The notes under the pieces: generated by a model
The model's input: the letters and a program-made list of their open reading frames with translations, nothing else
Told to the model about the DNA's origin: nothing
Database searches by the model: none
In this document: positions 21,603 through 32,500 of the stretch, in pieces
Position numbering within the stretch: position 1 is the first letter of the stretch
Layout: every line of letters begins with the position of its first letter
Translations under genes and position numbers: made by a program
NCBI GenBank assembly: GCA_026636295.1
Contig: CP089465.1
Location: forward strand, 282,068 to 346,067
Length of the DNA stretch: 64,000 nucleotides
From: Medakamo hakoo
Taxonomy: Eukaryota > Chlorophyta > Trebouxiophyceae > Coccomyxaceae
Direction: 5' to 3'

Positions 21603-22720
21603 TCACGCCGGGTGGACTCGCTTCCCCTCCGCCACCAGCTCCCGCAGCACGCGCTCCACGATCGCGACATTCCCTTCCCTGGCCGGCGCACTCTCCGACG
21701 TCAGCCTCAGCACGCCGGAGTGCGGGTTGTACCGCGGCCCCGCGACGAGCGCGACGTGCCTCGCCGCGTCGTCGCTCAGCCCGGCTTCGGCCGCGAGGTC
21801 GGCGAGCTTCACGGACGCGACGACTTTCCGGTTGGCGGGGTGGTCGGCGCCGGCGGGTCCGGCATGCAGCACAGCCCGCGTCTCCCAGCACACAACCTGG
21901 CGGGCGCCTGGGCGGGGCGGGGCGTCGCCGTCTTCCACCGCGCCCTTCTTCCCCCCTTTTTTCGCGTCCGCCAGCGCCGCCTTCAACGCCGCCGCCACGT
22001 CCTCCACTCCCCGCGGCTGGTAGAAGTAAGGGAACGTGTTTTGCAGGTCGTACAGGTGGGCGCCAGCCGGGACCTCGCGCGCGGCTTCGAGCTGTTGGGT
22101 GGTGGTGGGGGTGTACGTCACGGGCGGGCGGGGCGTGAGATGGGAGAGGGTCCGGGGTCGAGACGCGAGTCGACGACGCGTCCCAAGCCGAGCGTCTTTG
22201 CGCAAAGACAAAGCACGCGCGTGCTGCGCCCGCGAGTTGCTTCCTTTCTCTTCCGCCCACCCACTCCAGTCTCCCGACGCACATCATCCTCCAGCTCCTG
22301 GCTGACTGCCCAGGACCCCGCGACGCGGCGGGACGGCTTGCGGCCGCGTGGGCCTTTTCCAGCGGGTTTGGACGGCGACGCATCGGCCGACGATGACGTC
22401 GACGGCGCGGCGTCGGCGGAGTTGGCGTCGTCTGGAGAGCGAATGGGGGAAGTCGTCGTCAGTCATGTGGCGAATCCACTTCCGTCCTCATTGGCGGACG
22501 TGTGATGCAAGCGGGAAAAGGGGGACGGAGGCGGTGTTTTCCTTCACGCGACGACGGCGGGGGCAACACGAGCGAAAACAAAACAGATCGGCTTCCCCGC
22601 ACACGCTAACCAGTCCCGCCCACCTTTCGTGGCCAGCCACCGGGCAAAGGCCGGGGTCGCAGGGGAGGCCGCGCGGCGGCCGCTCGCGGCCAAGGCGGAC
22701 GCGGCGGCGCGGGACAGCAT
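21603..22720 (-). CDS. MRPS35: Mitochondrial small ribosomal subunit protein mS35
   Basis: Exons are 22624-22720, 22283-22431 and 21603-22091, giving 244 residues. Both introns are GT-AG (phases 1 and 0); frame is exact across both. Exon 1 is a classic mitochondrial presequence (MLSRAAASALAASGRR, Arg/Ala/Ser-rich, no acidic residue). Exon 2 is a low-complexity Ser/Lys-rich linker. Exon 3 carries the mS35 domain: YDLQNTFPYFYQP, then HPANRKVVASVKLADLAAEA, LVAGPRYNPHSGVLRLTSE and a final helix. These are the conserved blocks of mitoribosomal mS35. The expected role is structural, in the mitoribosome head. It is divergent (168 bp) from a Golgi-type glycosyltransferase and convergent (153 bp) with the FUSC-like gene. 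Confidence 0.85.
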
Positions 22721-22888
22721 GAGTAGTCGTCGTTTTTTTCTCCCTCCTCGTTTGGCAGACTGAGGCGCCGGGCCGGCCGTCGTGCCCTGCGCGCTCAGCG
22801 CGCTCGGCACACACGACCTATTGTTTTTTTTTTCTTCGCGCCGCAGAGTGCGTGTGGGCGGGGCGCCCCGCCCTCGTCGCCCTCGACC
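22721..22888. promoter_or_regulatory. Divergent promoter region, mS35 / glycosyltransferase
   Basis: This 168-bp gap lies between outward-facing start codons. It contains two T-rich runs (about 22733-22741 and 22821-22833) in GC-rich DNA. No specific motif is identified. Confidence 0.4.
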
Positions 22889-24316
22889 ATGGCGCCGCCG
22901 CCCCACCTGCGCCGCCTCCTCACCTCACCCCCAGCCACCGCGCGGAACCGCCACCGCCACGGCCGGTTTTTCCGCGCCCTCGTCGCCGCGGCCGCGCTCT
23001 GCCTCGCGCTCGCCGCCCGCGCGCAGCGCCGCCGCCACGCCCCGCCCACGCCCTCGTCCGCCGCTCCACCACCTCTGGCCGCATCAGCCATGGCCATTCT
23101 CCTCGACGCCCGCACCGAGGTCGGCGTCCCTGCCACCGCCGTCGCCGCCAACGCGCAGTGCTGGCTCGCGCGCGCCGGCCTGCTGCAACCACCGTCCTCG
23201 CCCGTCACGCTGCTCGCGCCGTCCACGCCCGCCGCCGCCATCTTCAATGTGAACTGGGGTCGGGAGAGTGGTGGCGGTGCGCGCGCCGTGGCGGGCGGCG
23301 CCCGCACCGGCCGGGCCCTGGCCACCGCCGCGCTCGCCGCGGGGCGCGGCTTCGTTCTGACCTCGCCCTCGGACGTGTGGTTGGGCGACGCCCGGCTGGC
23401 GGTGCTGGCGTCCGCCACGGCCGCCGGCGTGCACGAGCGGCCTGGGTGTGACGTGGGCGTCGTGAGCGACGGGAACGCGACGTCGGCCCTGCTGGCGGTG
23501 CGGCCGACGCGGGCGGGGCGGGCGTGGTGGGCGGCGGCCGTCGCGTGCGAGACCGCCGCCGCCCACGGCGGCGGCGGCCGGCGCGCCGGGCCGGGCTCGG
23601 ACCGCCCTCGTCCGCTCATCTCGCCCGCCTGCGCGGCCGACGCGGGCGCGGCCGTGCCGGCGGCGCTGGCGTGCGCGGCCGACGCGTCCCTCGTCTCTCC
23701 CTCCCTGGCGCACTTTGACGCGGCCGGCCCCGCGGCGACCGGCGTGTGGCCGGCCCTCGTCCGGGCGGGGGGCGCGGCTGGCCAAGCCGACCTGCTGGAC
23801 CGCGGCCTGTGGACGGTGTCCACGGCCGGCCGGGGCGGGTGTGCGGCCGACCCGCCGTTGGACCAGGGCCGCGCGGCCGCCGCGCTCGACCCGCCGTCCC
23901 CGCCCCACCCCGCTGCGCTCCGCCTCCGCGTCCGCGTCCTGACCATGGACAGGCCCGCGAGCCTGGCCCGGCTCCTGGCTTCCCTGATCGCCGCGCACTA
24001 CCCGCCCGGGCTCGTCCTGCCGCTGGAGGTCTCGGTCGACGCGCCTGCCCCGGGCGCGCCGCCGCCCACGCTCGCCGCGCACGCGCGCACGGTCGCCCTG
24101 GCCTCCTCCCTGCTCTGGCCGCACGGCCCGCTGACCGTGGACGTCGCGCCGTCCCCGCGTGGCTTGGTCGCCCAGTGGCTGGGCTGGCGGCCGACGCGCG
24201 GGGACGAGGCGTGCCTGGTGCTGGAGGACGACGTCGAAGTCAGTCGGTCGTGGCACGGGTGGGCCGCCCCGCTCCTGGCCGAGTACTGGGCCGCTGGCGG
24301 CGGCGGCGGGAGTGGG

Positions 24317-24347
<31 letters not shown>

Positions 24348-25084
24348 GGCCGGCCTCCCGCCTGGCGTCCATCTCCCTGTCGTCGCAAAACAAGGTCGTC
24401 GGCGAAGTGGGCGGCACGCGGCAACTGTACGGCGCGGCGCCCGTCGGTCGGTTTTTGGGCAGCGGCAACCCGCCCGCCCGCCCGTCGCCTTTGTACCTCG
24501 CGGCCCAGGCCTCGTCCTGGGCGCCCATCCTGCTGCCGCGGCCGTGGGCGCACTTCCTGGACTGGTACGGCGCCGGCCGGCCGCCCCTGCCGGCAGGGCG
24601 GGGCGGGCGGCCGTCCCCCTGCCTGCCCGGCCTGGCCTCCAACCAGTGGTGGGCGACCGCCGCCCGCCCCGGCCAGATCTGGACGGCCTGGTGGCACGCG
24701 TTCGGGGCGCGGGCGGGGTACGTGACCCTGTACGCCCACCCGGACGCGCGGCCGCAGGCCATCAACCACAAAGAACCGGGCGAGCACTTTAAGAAAAAGG
24801 CCGCCGCGGACGGGGCGCTGGAGGTGGAGGGCGGCGGTGGTGGTGGTGGTGGAGGCGGGGAGGACGCGCGCGCCGCGGCCGCCCCGCCGCCGCCGTTTGC
24901 GTCCCTCCCCGTCTTCGACCTGCACATGCGCCCCCTCGGCCCCGCGGGCGGGCCTGGTGGGCTGCGGGCCCTGGCCCTGCGTTCCGCCGTCGCCGGCGGC
25001 TTTGGCAACGGGTCGTGCGGGTGGGTGGGGATGCGCGGGAAGGACGTGACCTGGTTGGGCGAGTGGGAGGGAGGGAGCGTGTGA
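22889..25084 (+). CDS. Type II membrane glycosyltransferase, GT-A fold candidate
   Basis: This is an intronless protein of 731 residues. A basic N-terminus is followed by a signal anchor (about 28-45, FFRALVAAAALCLALAAR), giving a Golgi-lumen topology. At about 349-390 a strand-helix unit reads VRVLTMDRPASLARLLASL, and at about 441-450 an acidic CLVLEDDVEV strand looks like the metal-binding D-x-D-type site of GT-A enzymes. Further conserved-looking blocks are ASISLSSQNK and AINHKEPGEHF. Two glycine runs (coded by GGC/GGT repeats near 24301-24350 and 24832-24855) interrupt the catalytic region. The donor and acceptor sugars are unknown. It is followed 120 bp later, on the same strand, by the FkbM methyltransferase gene, so the two may modify the same glycans. 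Confidence 0.65.
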
Positions 25085-25204
25085 CGCGAGAGATGGAGGG
25101 AGAGAGGCCGCGCCTTTTTTTTTCGCCCCGCGCTCGTCACAGCAGAGACCGACAGCTCGCGCCCTCTCCTCCATCGGCGCGCCCGCCCGTCCCACGCACC
25201 CGAC

Positions 25205-26374
25205 ATGGCGCGCCCGTCCCACGTCCAAGCGAGCCGGCCCCTAGCCCTGGCCTGCGCCGCGCTGGCGGCGTACCTGCTCGTTTTCGGGCGGGGCGGCGGC
25301 GGGCAGTGCACGCATGCGTCCGCCGTCGGCACCGCGTCTGTCTTGAACAACGCCACGGCGCACGCGCCGCCCGTGCTCGACCCGCCCTCGGTGCCCTCTG
25401 GGGGCCATGTGAAGCCACCGTCGCCTCCGGCCCTGGTGTGGGCCGGCCCCAAAGACGCGGCCGTGTCGCGGCGGGTGGTGTGCGACGCCACGAAAATCAA
25501 ACACTCGCCCTCTGTCGGCGCCGCACTCACCCCGCCTCTGAAAGTCGACGACGTGCTCACCCACCTGGTGAAAGCCGCCAAGGCTGCCTCCTCCAGCGTC
25601 ACGGTCCTGGACGTGGGCGCCAACGCCGGCCAGACGGCGGCCACGCTCGCGGCAGCGGGCGCGGACCGGGTCGTCTCGTTTGAGCCGCACCCGCGGACGT
25701 GCGCCGCGTTCCTGGAGGCCGCGGCCCGGCTGCCCAACGCGTCGCGCGTGGACCTGGTGTGCGCGGGCGTCGGCGCGGAGGCGGGCCTGACCGAGTTTGT
25801 CGAGGTCGCGGAGTCCACGTCCTTCATGGAACGCCCCGCCAGTGGCGGCGCCCCCCGGGCCGCGACGGGCCGGACGATGGTCGTGCCCACCGTCACGCTC
25901 GCCGCCGCGGCGTCCGCGCTGGGCCTGGGCACGGGCGGCGTGTCCGTGCTGAAGACGGACACCCAGGGCCGGGAAGCCGGCGTCCTGCTGGGCTACGGCC
26001 CGGACCGGCTGGCCGCGACGCCGGCCGTCGTCCTGGAGTACTCGTTTGGCCTGCTGCGCGCGGCGGGGACGGGCCACGGCGCCCTGCTCCACTTCTTGGC
26101 CGACGCCGGGTTCCAGTGCTCGTACCTGGCCAAGCACGTCATCGGCGGCACGGTGCCCTGGCCGCGGGAGGTGGGGGCCGCGGCCGGCGGGTGCGTGGGC
26201 TTCGACGCGTTCGTGTCGGCCGTGAAGGGCGGGTGGACCAACCTGTGGTGCGAAAACGTGCGCATGACAGGCGGCGGCGGAGGGGGTGGGAGGGGCGGGA
26301 GCGGGGGTGGTGGTGGGCGCAAGGCCGGCGCCGGGAGTGGTGGGGGCGGTGGTGGGCGCCCGCCGCCCGCGTGA
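25205..26374 (+). CDS. FkbM-type SAM-dependent methyltransferase with N-terminal membrane anchor
   Basis: This is an intronless protein of 389 residues. One hydrophobic helix (about 13-28, LALACAALAAYLLVF) suggests a type II secretory-pathway protein. The methyltransferase core begins VTVLDVGANAGQTAATL (about 132-148, the SAM-binding glycine motif), then VVSFEPHPRTCAAFLEA, typical of FkbM family members, and VLKTDTQGREAGVL (about 248-261), the family's later acidic motif. The expected reaction is O-methylation, probably of a sugar or glycan given the membrane anchor and the neighbouring glycosyltransferase. The tail is a glycine-rich run that looks unstructured. It converges on the PKS gene over 156 bp. 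Confidence 0.75.
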   Translation: MARPSHVQASRPLALACAALAAYLLVFGRGGGGQCTHASAVGTASVLNNATAHAPPVLDPPSVPSGGHVKPPSPPALVWAGPKDAAVSRRVVCDATKIKHSPSVGAALTPPLKVDDVLTHLVKAAKAASSSVTVLDVGANAGQTAATLAAAGADRVVSFEPHPRTCAAFLEAAARLPNASRVDLVCAGVGAEAGLTEFVEVAESTSFMERPASGGAPRAATGRTMVVPTVTLAAAASALGLGTGGVSVLKTDTQGREAGVLLGYGPDRLAATPAVVLEYSFGLLRAAGTGHGALLHFLADAGFQCSYLAKHVIGGTVPWPREVGAAAGGCVGFDAFVSAVKGGWTNLWCENVRMTGGGGGGGRGGSGGGGGRKAGAGSGGGGGGRPPPA

Positions 26375-26445
26375 AGGGCCCGTCTCTCTGTCTCTCTCCT
26401 TCCCTGCTTCCTGCCTCCGGCGCGGTGTGTGCGTGTGTGAGTGCG

Positions 26446-26450
26446 TGTAA
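26446..26450 (+). terminator. Candidate polyadenylation signal TGTAA
   Basis: This is a TGTAA pentamer 72 nt after the FkbM methyltransferase stop codon, at the spacing seen for the other copy in the window (11102). It matches the chlorophyte polyadenylation signal. Confidence 0.35.
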
Positions 26451-26530
26451 TGCTGAAACTGTGCATCTTGTGTGTTTTCACGGTATCCATCCCTCCTGCC
26501 ATGAAAGAAAAAACACTCGTCCCTCGAACA

Positions 26531-29500
26531 TCAAAACCCGTCCACTTTCACCGTCCACGCGTCGCCGTCGTAGTGGACGTGCGTGCGGCCCGCGGCCGCC
26601 GCGGCTTCAGCCAGGCGCGCCCCGAACTGAGCGACCCTGCGGCTGGAGGGCGGGTGGCCCGGCCGCCTCGACGACGGCGGCGGCGCCATGCCGCACAGCG
26701 TGACCAGGGCGGGCACGTTGAGGCCGGCGCCCCGGCCCGGCTTCTGTCCGCTGTCCCACCCGTCGTACACAGCCACGTGCCCGGGCTCGACCGTCAGCGC
26801 GGCCGCGACGTCCAGGCCCCGGACGTCGACGGGCGCCAGGAAGGTCACCTCGCCGACGCCCGCCCGGCCGACGGTGAAGCGGGGCAGGGCGGCCAGGCCC
26901 GCTTCGTCCAGGGCCGCCAGGGCGGGCGCGTCGGGGACCGTGAACCAGGCGCCGTCGGGTGGCAGGACGGGGAGGAGGCCCGGGTCCAGGGCGGGCCGGG
27001 CGGATGGACGACGGGCGCGGTGGCGGTGGCGGTGGTCCCAGTCGCGGCCGGCCGGCCGGGCCGTGTCCGGGTCGGCGCCTGCAGGCAGGTGACCGGTGGC
27101 CGGTCCGCCGCCGCCTTCCCCTCCACTCACAGCAGACGAGCGCCGGTGGTGGCGGTGGCGCCGCCGACGGTGGTGGTGGCGGCGGGCGGTGTCGGGGTCG
27201 TCGACCGCCGGGTCCTTGCCCACGCCGCCGCCTGGTCCGACCTCGACCGCCGGCAGCGCGGCCGCGACGGCCGCGCCCAACTCCGCGACGGACGGGTAGT
27301 CAAACGCCAGCGTGGCCGGCAGGTCCAGCCCCGTGGCAGACGACAGCGTGCGCCGCAAGTCAACGGCGCCGACCGAGTCGACGCCCGCGGCCAATAGGGG
27401 TTCGGTGGGCGCGAGCGGGCGGCCGGCCGCGGCAGACGCCGCGTCCGCTGCCAGGGCCGTCGCCCACGCCAATCTGCCGGCCGCGTCCAGGCCGTGCCAG
27501 GGTGGCAGCGACACGGCCGTGCGCGGCGGCGGTGGGGTGTGCTGGCGGCTGGGGTGGGAGGGCAGGGTGGGCGGCAGCGACGCGGCCGCGGCGAGCGGGC
27601 GGGGTGGGCGCGGGGGGCGCGGCGGCCCAGGGCCGGCCTCCGTGTCCGCCGTGTCCGCCAGGTCGGCGTAAAAGGCCCACCGGTGCCGGCCCCCGCCACC
27701 GGACAGTAAAGCCGGAATCTCCAACGCCGCCACAGCCAGGGCGGCGGGCGTCTCCACGCCGCCGCCCACCACCCGCCCCAGCGGCGCCAACCCCGCCACC
27801 GCGTCCAGGCTGCCCATGCCCGCCCGCGCGAGGCGGGCGCGCAGGGCCGGGTCCGCCGCCATGCCGCCGCCGCCGCCCCAGGCGCCGTACTGCAAGGCAG
27901 TGGAGGGCAGGCCGGCCGCGTGCGTGCGGCCGACGAGCGCGTCCAGGGCCGCGTTGGCGGCGGCGTAGGCGGCCTGGCCGGCAGAGCCCAACAGTCCGGC
28001 GACGGACGAGAAGGCGGCGGCGGAGGACAGGGGCAGGCCCGCGGCCGCGCGGGCCAGGGCGGCGGCGGCGACAGCCTTGGGCGCGCCGGTTGTGCGCACG
28101 TCGGCCGGCGTCGTGCGGGCGAGGGCGCCGTCCGCCAGTGCGCCGGCGGCGTGGACGGACGCGGCCAGCCGGTGTGAGGACGCGCAGCGGGCCAGGGCCG
28201 ACGCGCCGGCCCGGGTGGCCGCGTCCGCCGAGACGCAGGTCAGGGCGGTGGCGGGTGCGGCAGCAGCCGCCAGCACAGGCGGCGGCGCCCGCCCCGCCCG
28301 CCCAGCCGCGATGAGGTGGGGCGGCCGGGCGAGGCCGCCGCCGCCCTCCGCCAGGAACGCGAGGACGAGCGCGCCCAGGCCGCCCAGGCCGCCCGTGACG
28401 AGGGCGGCGCCGGTGCGGCAGCGGGACGGCGTGGCGGCGGCTGTGCGGCGCGTCCGGCGCAGCGCGGGTGCAGTCGCCAGGCCGGACGCCGCGACGGCCG
28501 CGCCGTGCGGGGTGTCCAGGCCGGGCGGGAGGGGGGTGGTGGAGGTGGGCGGCCGCGCGCGCGGCCGCGCCCATCCGTCCGCTTCCACCACGCCCACGGC
28601 CACGCCCAGTTCCGCGGCGGCGGCGCGGGCCAGGCCGGTGGCGGCCGCACACGTGACGGCGGTGTGCGTCGCGCCGGCCGGGCGGGCCGGGCCGGCGGCG
28701 TCGCAGCAGCCGACGACAGAGGCTGCCAGGCGCGGCGGCGGCGCGGCCGCTGGCCCGCCGCCCACCACCGCCCGCAGCGCGGCCAAGGCGGACGCCGGGT
28801 GGGCGGACGCGGTGGCTGTCAGACCTGGCACGCGCCAGGAGACGGGGGTGCGGTGGCGCGGTGGGGCGGGTGCGGCGGACACAACCTCCGTCGCCCGGCC
28901 TTCCACCGCCCACTCGACCTGGCGACGGGCGGGGGGTGGGGGCGGTGGCGGTGGCGGTGACGGTGCCACCTCCATGGCCGCAGCCAGCAGCCCGGCCGCC
29001 TGGAAGGCGGGAGAGGTGGACGGGCCGCCGCCCAGCACAGCCGACGCGGCGGAAGCGAGGCCGCCACCGCCCACGCCGCCGTCTTCGGCCGTCGCCCAGG
29101 CCCGGCCGCCGCCGCCGCTGTCGCCGCCGTCGCCGTCGCGCGTCGCCAGCACACACCCGGCGCCGACGGGGACCCGCGGCTCGCCGCTGCCCAAGGCCAG
29201 GCACAGGTGGAAGGCCGCGTCGCCCGTGGCGGGGTGGATGGCGTGGGTGGTGCAGTCGGACGGAGGGGCCAGGGAGGCGAGGGCGAGGGGGCGGGTGGTG
29301 GCGGGCAGGGCGCGGAGGATGGGCAGGCGAGGCGGGCGGGCGGGTGGACGGTCGACGGCCGCACCGACGCCAGCCAGGTCGCCCGTCAGGTGGGTGGTGG
29401 CCGCCCCCCTCCCCACGCGGACCCGGCCTGTGACCAGGTCAATGGTCACGTCCACGTCCAGGCCGGAAGCCGCGGGCAAGGCGGCCGGCGCCGCGATGGC

Positions 29501-32500
29501 CGCGCCCGTGAGCGCGGGGGGCGGGCCGACGGCCGCGAGCGCGACGGGCGACCAGCCCAGCGCCGCGCCGGCCGCCAGGACGGCTCCAAACAGGGCCGCA
29601 GCCGGGATGAGTGCCCGGCCCCGCACCCGGTGCTGGCGCAACAGGGCCGTGGGCGGGGAGGCGCCGACGCCCGCCCACGCCAGCGTGGCGGTGGACGTGG
29701 ACGCGCGCGAGGCAGACAGGCCGGGCGGCGGCGGCGGCGGGGCCGGCCACGCCCGCGCCCGGCGCCAGGGCAGGGACGTTGACGGTGGGACAGAGCCTGT
29801 GGCAGGCCCGCCGACCACCAGGGCGTGCGCGTTGACGCCGGACATGCCGAAGGAGGACGCGCCGGCCGCGGGGCGGGGGGAGGTGTGACCGACCGGCAGC
29901 AGCCAGGGAGACGGGCCGTGTCCACGGGGCGCAGTCGCACGTGCGCGCTTGTCGCCGCACCACCCGTCCAGCGCCGTCCCGACATACGGGTTGACAGACC
30001 GGAGGGCGGCGACGGGCAGGGCGGTGCGCGAACGCACAGCGTGCATCGCGCCCAACAGCCCGGTCACGCCCGCCGCGCCTTCCGTGTGTCCGAACGCGGC
30101 CTTGGTCGCGAGCAGGGCCAGGGTTGGGGTTGTTGGAGCGCCGGCCGGCCCGCCGCCGCCTGCCAGCGCCGCGCCCAGGGCGCCCAGCTCGACGGGGTCG
30201 CCCAGGGGCGTGCCCGTGCCGTGCACGGCGACGGCGGCGACGGAGGTTGGAGTGACGGTCGCGGCGGTGGTGGCGAGCGCGGCCCGGACGAGGGCGGTTT
30301 GCGCGGGGCCGGACGGCGCGGTCAGCGACGACGACCGCCCGTCCTGGTTGACGGCCGACCCGGCGAACAGGGCCAGGCCGCCGTCCTCACCTTCACCCAC
30401 AGGCCGCAGCAGGACCACGCCAAAGCCTTCGCCACGGCCGTACCCGTCCGCGGACGCGTCGAACGTCGCGCACCGCCCCGCCCGCGACAGCGCGCCCAGC
30501 AGGCAGATGCGCGCGGTCGTGGTGGGCGTCAGCATGGCGTTGACGCCGCCCGCAATTGCCGCGCCCGCTTCGCCCGCGATCAGGGCCGCCCGGCCCAGGT
30601 GCGCGGCCACCAAGGACGACGAGCACGCCGTGTCGACGGCGACGCACGGCCCGCCCAGGCCCAGGGTGAACGACACGCGGCCGACCAGGAACGACAGGCC
30701 GTGGCCGGTGATGGCGGCGCCCGCGGCGTCCGCCACGCCCGCGGGCGCGGCGACCGCGTCCAGGAATTCGGTGTACATACAGCCCGCGTAGACGGCCGTC
30801 GTCGTGGACGGCGGCCGGGCGGGGTCGGGTGCGCCGATGACGACTTCGGCCACGCCCTCCAGCAGCGCGCGCGCTTGCGGGTCGAGGGCCGCAGCTTCGG
30901 CGGGCGGCAGCCCAAAAGCGGCCGCGTCGCAGGCGGCCAGGCTGACGTCGGCGGGCGTGGACGTCGCGCTGAAGAAGCCGCCCAGGCGGACGTACGCCTT
31001 GTGCGGGCTGCCCGCGTCGACGGCAAAGGCCGCGTCGGCGTCCCAGCGGTCGGCCGGGGTGGGCGTGGACGCGTCGCGGCCGGAGGCCAAGCCGGCGGTG
31101 AAGGCGGCCAGGCCGGACGGGTAGTGTGTGGACGCACCCGCTGCCGGCCGGCCAGGGAAGCGGGCCCAGGCGGCGGCGATGGCGATGGCGGGGCGGGCGG
31201 GCGAGGCGGCGGCCGGGTCGCCCAGGCGCGGTGGGAGCGGGGCTGAAGGCAGGGCCGCGGCTACGTCCCCGCCTCCGCCTGCGCCCACCATGCCCGCCAC
31301 GGCAGTCGCCATGGCCAGGAGGGTGGGGTGGTCCACCGCAAACGTCGCGGGCAGGGACAGGGGCTTCCCGCCCCCGACGGCGGCCCCCGCCTCAGCGGCC
31401 GCGGACCGCAGCTCGACCGCGCCCAGCGAGTCCAGCCCCGCCGCCATGAGCGGTTGGTCCGGCCCCACGGCGCCGCCCATGATGGCTTCAGCCGCGGTGG
31501 TGAGCAGGGACAGAATGGTGGCGGTGGATGGCGGCGGACGCCGGGCGGCGGCGGGCGCGGCGGGCGTCGCCTCACCACCGCCTCCACCACCGCCCAAGCC
31601 AACAACCCCGGCAAAGAGCGGGCCGCCCGCCCGGTGACGCGGCGCGCCGGGGCCGGCGACCAGCCGCTCCCACTCGAAGCAGCCGACGGCCAGGACTGCA
31701 GGGCCTGGATCCCCGCCCGCGGCAGCCGCCGCCGCCCGTGCCAGGCCGGCCAACCCGGCGCGCGCCGGCATGGGCGGCAGGCCGCCGCGGGCGAGGCGGG
31801 CCGCGACGACGGCCTCGCCCGCCATGCCGGCCGCCCACGCGCCCCACTGGACGGACAGGGCGGGGAGTCCCTGCGCTGCCCAGGCGTGGGCCAGGGCGTC
31901 TAGGCCCGCGTTGGCAGCCGCGTACGCGGCCTGGCCCGGCGCACCGAGCAGGGTGGCGGCCGAGGAAAAGGCGAGGGTGGCCGCGGCGGGCGCGCCGGCG
32001 AGGACGGACCTGCGCAGCGCGGCCGCGGCGCCGGCCTTGGGAACGGCCGCGGCCCGCAGGGCGGCGGGGGTCTGACGGTCGAGGAGGCCGTCAGCGAGGA
32101 CGCCGCCGGCCAGGTGGACAGCCGCCAGGCGAACGGTGGGGGTCAGGCGGCTCAGGCCCGCCGCGTCGGCGGCCGTCGCCGCGTCGGCCGAGAGCGAGGT
32201 GACGAGGGACGACGGCGCGGCGACCGCGGCTGGAGGCAGGGTGGGCGTGCGCCCGCTCCGCCCCACCAACAGCACAGGGCCGGCCGGCGCGGCCGCGCCG
32301 CCGGCCAGGGCGCCGACGGCGCCCAAGCCTCCGGTGATGAGCGTGGCGCCTGGGCGGCAGCGGGGCGGGGGTGGCCGGGGGCGCGTGGTCCGGCGCCGGA
32401 CCAGGCAGGGCGCGTGCCAGGTGCCGTCGACCGCAGCCGGCCCGTCGACCGCCGCCACCGCGTCCGGCGGCTGGGCGCCCGGTTCCCAGACCGAGGCGGC

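Noticed and set aside
22795-23946. Minus-strand frame opposite the glycosyltransferase
   Set aside because: Low-complexity antisense frame, no domain.
26534-27250. Stand-alone nucleoporin gene overlapping the PKS end
   Set aside because: No FG repeats, GLEBS segment, start codon in good context or stop separates it from ACP6; the frame is continuous, so a fusion is the simpler reading.
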